Source: Agromyces albus
Lineage (GTDB): Bacteria; Actinomycetota; Actinomycetes; Actinomycetales; Microbacteriaceae
Length of the DNA stretch: 64,000 bases
Direction of reading: 5' to 3'
NCBI RefSeq assembly: GCF_030815405.1
Contig: NZ_JAUSWX010000001.1
Coordinates: 1,798,001 to 1,862,000, forward strand
The translations under genes and the position numbers were made by a program. A model generated the notes under the pieces. That model was given only the letters and a program-made list of their open reading frames with translations. It was not told where the DNA came from and did not search any database. Position 1 is the first letter of the stretch; the number at the start of each line of letters is the position of its first letter. Shown piece after piece: positions 58,253 through 64,000 of the stretch.

Positions 58253-59523
58253 ATGGGCTTGGATTCCTTCGGTGTCGTCGCGGCTCGCGCCGTGGTCGTC
58301 AGCTCTGAGACAACCACGTCGAGGATGTCGTGCGCCACCGACAGTTTCGTTCCGTGTGCTCGTGTGACGACGTCACCGCCGGCGCCGATCACGACGACCG
58401 CATTCTCGTCGCTCGCGAATCCCTCGTTCCATCCGACGCGGTTCACGACGAGCAGGTCGGCGCCCTTCGCCTCGCGCTTGGCGCGCCCGAGCGCGAGGAG
58501 GTGCTCGTCGTCGGACTCGGTCTCGGCGGCGAAGCCGACGAGGAGGGTTCCGGGATGCGGCTCGCTGCCGAGGCCTGCGAGGATGTCGGGATTGCGCACG
58601 AGCTCGAGCGTGAGGCCCCCGTCGCCCTCGTCCTTCTTGATCTTCGCGTCGCTCACGCTCACCGGCCGGTAGTCGGCGACGGCCGCGGCCATCACGACGA
58701 CATCGACGCCCTGCGCGGCGCCGACGACCGCGTCGCGGAGCTCGAGCGCCGTCGAGACCCGGCGGACATCGCAGCCCTCGGGGTCGGCCACCTCGAGGTT
58801 CGCCGCGATGAGGGTGACCTCGGCTCCTCGGGATCGCGCCGCCTCGGCGATCGCGATGCCCTGCTTGCCGCTCGATCGATTGCCGAGGAAGCGCACGGGG
58901 TCGAGCGGCTCGCGCGTTCCGCCGGCGGAGACGACGATGCGTCGCCCTGAGAGATCGCCCCTGTGGTGCTGCGCTGCAGCGGAATCGGATGCCGCCACCC
59001 GGTCGAGTGCGGCCGCGACGATGACGTCGGGCTCCGCCATGCGGCCGGGACCGCTGTCGCTGCCGGTGAGCTGCCCCACGGCCGGGCCGACGACGGTGAC
59101 GCCCCGGGACCGGAGGGTCGCGATGTTCGCCCTCGTGGCCGGATGCCGCCACATCTCGGTGTGCATGGCCGGCGCGATGACCACGGGCGCTTCGCTCGCG
59201 AGCACCGTGTTGCCGAGCAGGTCGTCGGCGAGGCCGGTCGCGAGCTTGGCGATGGAGTTCGCGGTCGCCGGCGCGATCACGATGAGGTCGGCGGCCTGGC
59301 CGATGGCTACGTGCCGCACCTCGGCGACGCCCTCGTAGAGGTCGGTGTGCACGGGGTTGCGCGAGATCGCCTCGAGAGTGGGGCGCCCGACGAAACGGAG
59401 CGCTCCCTCAGTCGGGACGACGTGCACGTCGTGACCGGCGAGCACGAGCGCGCGCACCACGCCCACGGCCTTGTACGCCGCTATGCCCCCGGTGATGCCG
59501 ACGACGATGTTGAGCGGCGACAT
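58249..59523 (-). CDS. coaBC: Bifunctional phosphopantothenoylcysteine decarboxylase / phosphopantothenate-cysteine ligase
   Basis: Performs two coenzyme A steps. The N-terminal CoaC flavoprotein domain (about 1-180) has [13 protein letters not shown], the APAMHTEMW motif and its active-site His in the [12 protein letters not shown] region. The C-terminal CoaB ligase domain has [25 protein letters not shown]. The length of 424 residues is slightly above average. It lies 13 bp after rpoZ, an order widely conserved (gmk-rpoZ-coaBC-metK-priA). Confidence 0.97.
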   Translation of the reverse strand: MSPLNIVVGITGGIAAYKAVGVVRALVLAGHDVHVVPTEGALRFVGRPTLEAISRNPVHTDLYEGVAEVRHVAIGQAADLIVIAPATANSIAKLATGLADDLLGNTVLASEAPVVIAPAMHTEMWRHPATRANIATLRSRGVTVVGPAVGQLTGSDSGPGRMAEPDVIVAAALDRVAASDSAAAQHHRGDLSGRRIVVSAGGTREPLDPVRFLGNRSSGKQGIAIAEAARSRGAEVTLIAANLEVADPEGCDVRRVSTALELRDAVVGAAQGVDVVVMAAAVADYRPVSVSDAKIKKDEGDGGLTLELVRNPDILAGLGSEPHPGTLLVGFAAETESDDEHLLALGRAKREAKGADLLVVNRVGWNEGFASDENAVVVIGAGGDVVTRAHGTKLSVAHDILDVVVSELTTTARAATTPKESKPI

Positions 59524-59536
59524 CGGGCCCCCTGGC

Positions 59537-59794
59537 TCAGTCGGCGATCGGGCGGAGCCGGAGCTTGTCTTCGTTGATCTCGTGCAGAGCGACCGAGAGG
59601 GGCTTGTCGTCGATCGAGGAGTCGACGAGCGGGCCGACGTTGTCGAACAGGCTGCCTTCGTGCAGGTCGGCGTAGTAGTCGTTGATCTGACGTGCGCGCT
59701 TCGACGCGAAGATCACGAGCTGGTACTTCGAATCGACCTTCGAGAGCAGGTCGTCGATGGGCGGGTCGATGATTCCGGACAGCTTCTCAGCCAT
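59537..59794 (-). CDS. rpoZ: RNA polymerase omega subunit
   Basis: Small RNA polymerase subunit that helps assemble beta-prime. The protein has 85 residues. [29 protein letters not shown], given here only by its core [16 protein letters not shown] (about 24-39), and the C-terminal [10 protein letters not shown] are family features. ATG 59794 follows AAGGAG; a longer frame adds ten unlikely residues. It is 63 bp after gmk. Confidence 0.95.
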   Translation of the reverse strand: MAEKLSGIIDPPIDDLLSKVDSKYQLVIFASKRARQINDYYADLHEGSLFDNVGPLVDSSIDDKPLSVALHEINEDKLRLRPIAD

Positions 59795-59857
59795 GGAAAG
59801 ACTCCTTGATCGTGGGGTGCGCACCCTCAGTGCGCGAAAAGTCGTGGCGAGGGCAGC

Positions 59858-60781
59858 TCAACGCCGACCCTTGCGAGGTCTCATCAAGTCTACGACCTTC
59901 TGAGCGGCGTCGGCGACGTCGTGGTTGACCACCTGGTGATCGAACTCGTCGACGGCCGCCAATTCGACCTTCGCGGTCTCGAGCCGGCGCTGCTGTTCGG
60001 CGGGACTCTCGGTGCCCCGGCCGACGAGGCGGCGCACGAGCTCTTCCCAGCTCGGAGGGAGCAGGAACACGAGCGTGGCGTCGGGCATGGCCCGGCGCAC
60101 GGCACGCGCACCCTGGATGTCGATCTCGAGCAGCACGCTATTGCCTGCGGCGATAGCCCGCTCGACGGCCGCACGGGGCGTGCCGTATCGCGAGGCGTTG
60201 TGCACGGTCGCCCACTCGAGCAGCTCGCCGGCCGCGATCATGCGGTCGAACTCGGCGTCGTCGACGAAGAAGTAGCTCTCCCCTTCGACCTCGCCGGGCC
60301 GTGGCGCGCGCGTCGTCGCCGAGACCGAGAGCTGCACATCGGGATAGTGGCGCCGGATATAGGAGGCGACGGTGCCCTTGCCCACCGCTGTCGGGCCGGC
60401 GAGCACGACGAGCCGGTCGCCGGTGCCGCCATGCGCAGCGACCCAGTCGGCGACGAACTCGCGAAGCCGCCTGCGCTGCAGGCGGCCGAGGCCGCCGAGC
60501 CGCTTCGACGTCGAGATCTGCAGCTCATGCATGATGCGTGCGCTCTTCGTCGCGCCGATCGCCGGGATCGACGTGAGGAACTCGCTCACGCGCAAGCGCC
60601 CCTCGACGCCCTCAGGCGATGCGTACGCCTCGCGCAGCACGTCGAGCGGGCTCCGCGCCGCGCTCGCGACGTCGGCCTTCACCGCAGCACGGGCGCGGCG
60701 CGCCGCCACCGCCGCGCGGGATGCCGCGACGCGATCGACCTCGGGCGGCGACGACGGTGAGACCGATACCCGCTCAGGCAC
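59858..60781 (-). CDS. gmk: Fusion of actinobacterial IHF (mIHF) domain and guanylate kinase
   Basis: 307-residue two-domain protein. Residues about 14-112 match the actinobacterial integration host factor: a long basic helix ([20 protein letters not shown]), then the helix-two-turn-helix [20 protein letters not shown] and [18 protein letters not shown]. Residues about 122-307 are guanylate kinase, with Walker [10 protein letters not shown] (129-137), [20 protein letters not shown] and LEIDIQGA. In mycobacteria mihF and gmk are separate neighbours; here the frame is continuous. The protein would phosphorylate GMP and probably bind DNA. Start GTG 60781 overlaps the pyrF stop by eight bases. 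If an internal start exists, a free kinase could also be made. Confidence 0.9.
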   Translation of the reverse strand: MPERVSVSPSSPPEVDRVAASRAAVAARRARAAVKADVASAARSPLDVLREAYASPEGVEGRLRVSEFLTSIPAIGATKSARIMHELQISTSKRLGGLGRLQRRRLREFVADWVAAHGGTGDRLVVLAGPTAVGKGTVASYIRRHYPDVQLSVSATTRAPRPGEVEGESYFFVDDAEFDRMIAAGELLEWATVHNASRYGTPRAAVERAIAAGNSVLLEIDIQGARAVRRAMPDATLVFLLPPSWEELVRRLVGRGTESPAEQQRRLETAKVELAAVDEFDHQVVNHDVADAAQKVVDLMRPRKGRR

Positions 60782-61652
60782 TCGCGGCTCCGACCTGGTC
60801 GACGCGACGCGCGATCGCGTCGGCGATGCCGTCGGGGCCGGCGCCGAGGATCGAGCGCGACTCGCTCACGATCACGCCCGTACCGAGCGACCCGTAGATC
60901 CTGCGGAAGTCGGAGAGCTCGGCGCCCTGGTACCCGAAGCCCGGCGCGAGCACCGGGAGTCCCGGACGCGAGGGTTCCGATTCGGTGTCGATGCCGGCGA
61001 GGGCGAGCTCGCTGGTCGCGCCGAGCACGACGCCGACCGAGCCGAGTGATCGGGTCGCGGCATCCGCTCGCCCCTCATTCCAGGCGATGACGCCCGCCGT
61101 GATCGCCTGGGCGACCGTTGAACCGGCACGACTCGACTGCTGGAGCACTGCGCGCTGGATGGCCGCAGCCTCGGGGTTCGACGTCGCGGCGAGCACGAAG
61201 AGCCCCTTGTTCGCGGACTCGGCCGCGACCAGCACCGACTCGATCGAGCCGAGGCCCTGGTAGGCGCTGATCGTCATCGCGTCGGCCTCGAGCGGGGAGC
61301 CCTGTCGCAGCCACGCCTCGCCGTAGGCCTCGACGCTCGAGCCGATGTCGCCGCGCTTCACGTCGGCGATCACGAGGAGCCCGGCGGCACGCGCTTCGCG
61401 GATGACCCGCTCGAGGGCCGCATAGCCCGCCGCGCCGTGGCGTTCGAAGAAGGCGACCTGCGGCTTCACGATGCCCGTGTGGTTCGCAGCGGCCTCGACG
61501 ACGCGCAGGCCGAACTCGCGCACGCCCTCGGCGGAGTCGGACTGGCCCCACTCGGCGAGGAGCGATGCGTGCGGGTCGATGCCGACGCAGAGCCGCCCCC
61601 GGATCGCGAAGATCGCGTCGAGTCGATCGCCGAACGACGTCGGGCCGCTCAT
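60774..61652 (-). CDS. pyrF: Orotidine 5'-phosphate decarboxylase (type 2)
   Basis: Decarboxylates OMP to UMP in the last step of de novo pyrimidine synthesis. The protein has 292 residues, the longer type-2 form common in actinobacteria. [16 protein letters not shown] and the catalytic [11 protein letters not shown] (about 93-103) are present, with the phosphate site [14 protein letters not shown] 61652 overlaps the carB stop (ATGA). Confidence 0.96.
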   Translation of the reverse strand: MSGPTSFGDRLDAIFAIRGRLCVGIDPHASLLAEWGQSDSAEGVREFGLRVVEAAANHTGIVKPQVAFFERHGAAGYAALERVIREARAAGLLVIADVKRGDIGSSVEAYGEAWLRQGSPLEADAMTISAYQGLGSIESVLVAAESANKGLFVLAATSNPEAAAIQRAVLQQSSRAGSTVAQAITAGVIAWNEGRADAATRSLGSVGVVLGATSELALAGIDTESEPSRPGLPVLAPGFGYQGAELSDFRRIYGSLGTGVIVSESRSILGAGPDGIADAIARRVDQVGAASA

Positions 61653-64000
61653 ACGTGCGCCTCCCGCCGGGCCTGGTACTCCTGCAGGCTCGTGACCTCG
61701 AATCCGGTGCGCACCGCGTCGAGCGACGCGACCGCCGCCGAGAGCTCGGCGATGGTGGTGAACAGCGGGATGTCGGATGCCACGGCCGCTGCGCGGATCT
61801 CGTAGCCGTCGGCGCGGGCCGATCGGCCGCTCGGCGTGTTCACCACGACGTCGATCTCGCCGCGGTGGATCAGCTCGACGACGGATGCAGCATCGGGCGA
61901 GGGCTTGTCGCTGAACTTCAGCACGACGCCGGCCTCGATGCCGTTGCGGCGGAGCACCTCGGCGGTGCCCTCGGTCGCCGCGATCTCGTAGCCGAGCTGC
62001 TTGAGCCGGAGCACGGGAAGGATGATCGCCCGTTTGTCGCGATCGGAGACCGACACGAACACGGTGCCCGAGAGCGGCATGCCGCCGTACGCGGCGAGCT
62101 GGCTCTTCGCGAACGCCGTCGGGAAGTCCTTGTCGATGCCCATGACCTCGCCCGTCGAGCGCATCTCGGGGCCGAGGACGGAGTCGACCATGGTGCCCTC
62201 GCGCGTGCGGAAGCGGTGGAACGGCAGCACGGCCTCCTTCACCGACACCGGGGCATCGAGCGGCACTCGAGACCCGTCTGACGCGGGGAGCATGCCCTCG
62301 TCGATGAGCTCGGCGATCGTCGCGCCGACCATGACACGAGAGGCCGCCTTCGCAAGCGGGATGCCGAGCGCCTTCGAGACGAAGGGAACGGTGCGGCTTG
62401 CGCGGGGGTTCGCCTCGAGCACGTAGAGCACGCCCGCCGCGACGGCGAACTGCACGTTGAGCAGGCCCCGCACGCCGATCCCCTCGGCGATGCCACGGGT
62501 CGCCTCGCGTACGCGGTCGACCTCGGCGCGGCCGAGGGTCACGGGCGGCAGCGTGCAGCTCGAGTCGCCGGAGTGGATGCCGGCTTCCTCGATGTGCTCC
62601 ATGACGCCGCCGATGTAGAGGTCGGTGCCGTCGTAGATCGCGTCGACGTCGATCTCGATCGCGTCGTCGAGGAAGCGGTCGACGAGCAGCGGATGCGTCG
62701 GGCCGACGATGCCCTGGCCCTCGATGCGCACGAAGTAGTCGGCGAGCGACGCCGAGTCGTACACGATCTCCATGCCACGGCCGCCGAGCACGTAGCTCGG
62801 TCGCACGAGCACCGGGTAGCCGATGCCCTCGGCGACGTGCACGGCGCCCGCGACGTCGATCGCGGTGCCGTTCTTCGGGGCGAGCAGCCCCGCTGCATCG
62901 AGGATGCCGGAGAAGAGCCCACGCTCCTCGGCGGTGTCGATCGCGTCGGGGCTCGTGCCGAGGATCGGGACGCCCGCCGCCTCGAGGCCCTTCGCGAGGC
63001 CGAGTGCGGTCTGGCCGCCGAGCTGCACGACGACGCCGACGAGCTCGCCCGTCTGCGACTCGGCGTGGATCACCTCGAGCACGTCTTCGAGCGTGAGCGG
63101 CTCGAAGTAGAGCCGGTCGCTCGTGTCGTAGTCGGTCGAGACGGTCTCGGGATTGCAGTTGATCATGATCGTCTCGAAGCCCGCGGCCGAGAGTGCGAAC
63201 GACGCGTGCACGCACGAGTAGTCGAACTCGACGCCCTGGCCGATGCGGTTCGGCCCCGAGCCGAGGATGACGACCTTGCGCCGGTCGGAGGGCTCGACCT
63301 CGGTCTCGAGGTCGTAGCTCGAGTAGTGGTAGGGCGTGAGCGCCGGGAATTCCCCCGCGCACGTGTCGACCGTCTTGTAGACCGGGCGGATGCCGAGGAT
63401 GTGGCGCACCTCGCGCGCATCAGCCTCGCCGAAGCCGCGGAGCTGGCCGATCTGCGCGTCGGAGAAGCCGTGGTCCTTCGCGAGGATGAGGAGGTCGGTG
63501 TCGAGGTTCTCGGCGGAGGCGACGGTCTCGGCGACCTCGTTGATCAGCACGATCTGGTCGAGGAACCAGGGGTCGATCTTCGTCGCCTCGAAGAGCTCGG
63601 CGACCGTGGCGCCCTTGCGCAGTGCCTGCTGCACGAGCACGATGCGCCCGTCGGTGGGGATGCGGGATGCCTCGACGAGCTCGTCCGCGCTGCGTTCCTC
63701 GTCGCCCCAGTGGAACGACGAACCGCGCTTCTCGAGCGAGCGGAGCGCCTTCTGCAGCGCCGTCGCGTAGTTGCGGCCGATCGCCATGGCCTCGCCGACC
63801 GACTTCATGGTCGTCGTGAGCGTGGGGTCGGCTGCGGGGAACTTCTCGAACGCGAAGCGGGGCACCTTCACCACGACGTAGTCGAGCGTCGGCTCGAAGC
63901 TCGCGGGCGTGACGCGCGTGATGTCGTTCGGGATCTCGTCGAGCCGGTAGCCGATCGCGAGCTTCGCGGCGATCTTCGCGATCGGGAATCCCGTGGCCTT
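61649..64000 (-). CDS. carB: Carbamoyl-phosphate synthase large chain (N-terminus beyond window)
   Basis: Makes carbamoyl phosphate for pyrimidines and arginine. 783 residues are visible, and the frame is open to base 64000, so about 300 N-terminal residues are missing from the usual ~1090-1100. The visible part begins in the first ATP-grasp domain ([12 protein letters not shown]). It includes the oligomerisation region and the complete second ATP-grasp domain ([53 protein letters not shown]). It ends with the allosteric MGS-like domain ([17 protein letters not shown]). It opens the minus-strand series pyrF-gmk-rpoZ. Confidence 0.98.
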   Translation of the reverse strand, partial: KATGFPIAKIAAKLAIGYRLDEIPNDITRVTPASFEPTLDYVVVKVPRFAFEKFPAADPTLTTTMKSVGEAMAIGRNYATALQKALRSLEKRGSSFHWGDEERSADELVEASRIPTDGRIVLVQQALRKGATVAELFEATKIDPWFLDQIVLINEVAETVASAENLDTDLLILAKDHGFSDAQIGQLRGFGEADAREVRHILGIRPVYKTVDTCAGEFPALTPYHYSSYDLETEVEPSDRRKVVILGSGPNRIGQGVEFDYSCVHASFALSAAGFETIMINCNPETVSTDYDTSDRLYFEPLTLEDVLEVIHAESQTGELVGVVVQLGGQTALGLAKGLEAAGVPILGTSPDAIDTAEERGLFSGILDAAGLLAPKNGTAIDVAGAVHVAEGIGYPVLVRPSYVLGGRGMEIVYDSASLADYFVRIEGQGIVGPTHPLLVDRFLDDAIEIDVDAIYDGTDLYIGGVMEHIEEAGIHSGDSSCTLPPVTLGRAEVDRVREATRGIAEGIGVRGLLNVQFAVAAGVLYVLEANPRASRTVPFVSKALGIPLAKAASRVMVGATIAELIDEGMLPASDGSRVPLDAPVSVKEAVLPFHRFRTREGTMVDSVLGPEMRSTGEVMGIDKDFPTAFAKSQLAAYGGMPLSGTVFVSVSDRDKRAIILPVLRLKQLGYEIAATEGTAEVLRRNGIEAGVVLKFSDKPSPDAASVVELIHRGEIDVVVNTPSGRSARADGYEIRAAAVASDIPLFTTIAELSAAVASLDAVRTGFEVTSLQEYQARREAHV

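Noticed and set aside
60774..63362. 862-codon minus-strand frame joining pyrF with upstream sequence
   Set aside because: Only the last 292 codons are real pyrF. The upstream part is carB read out of frame, and pyrF starts at the ATG overlapping the carB stop.

Overview
The window is one continuous piece of a high-GC (roughly 70%) actinobacterial chromosome, most likely from the family Microbacteriaceae. The evidence is the gene content and order: RbpA, WhiA, OpcA, an actinobacterial-type IHF domain, a PriA without helicase motifs, the HGxxPAAW and Trp-associated membrane proteins beside trp genes, and the uvrA-uvrB-coaE-rpsA-polA order known from other actinobacteria. GTG starts and 1-4 nt start/stop overlaps are common. 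Apart from one sugar-transport operon, the content is almost entirely core metabolism, and I see no phage, IS element, CRISPR array or rRNA.

Layout. (1) 1-7.7 kb, plus strand: pentose-phosphate cluster tkt(partial)-tal-pgi-zwf-opcA-pgl. tal carries a one-base insertion. (2) 7.7-14.2 kb, minus strand: rapZ-whiA-sodA-gap-pgk-tpiA-secG-rbpA, i.e. lower glycolysis, oxidative-stress defence and an RNA polymerase factor. A 20-bp perfect hairpin separates it from (1). (3) 14.2-24.3 kb: nucleotide-excision repair (uvrC, uvrA with an SOS box, uvrB), coaE, a DUF4126 membrane protein and rpsA. (4) 24.3-29.3 kb, plus strand: an accessory CUT1 sugar ABC operon (binding lipoprotein and two permeases) ending in a heparinase/lyase-like protein, preceded by a cre/LacI-type operator. 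(5) 29.3-37 kb: a DUF885 peptidase, polA, a hotdog thioesterase, an ANTAR response regulator, tRNA-Leu(CAA), an SRPBCC protein and pyk. (6) 37-64 kb, minus strand: a nearly unbroken 27-kb series reading carB-pyrF-(mIHF-gmk fusion)-rpoZ-coaBC-metK-priA-fmt-rsmB-rpe-hisE-hisG-hisF-hisI-trpE-TAMP-HGxxPAAW-trpC-trpB-trpA-lgt-gltB-gltD. It mixes nucleotide, cofactor, translation, histidine, tryptophan, lipoprotein and glutamate functions.

How they work together: regions 1-2 route glucose-6-phosphate through the oxidative pentose-phosphate pathway and lower glycolysis to pyk. Region 6 uses the resulting PRPP, erythrose-4-phosphate and NADPH for His, Trp, pyrimidine and glutamate synthesis.

Most notable: two frameshifted biosynthetic genes (tal and hisI), each with one extra C:G base pair; a mIHF-guanylate kinase fusion; a partial in-frame tandem duplication at the gltB/gltD junction; the uncharacterised lyase-like transport operon; and a strongly recurring CGGATGCC/GGCATCCG octamer.
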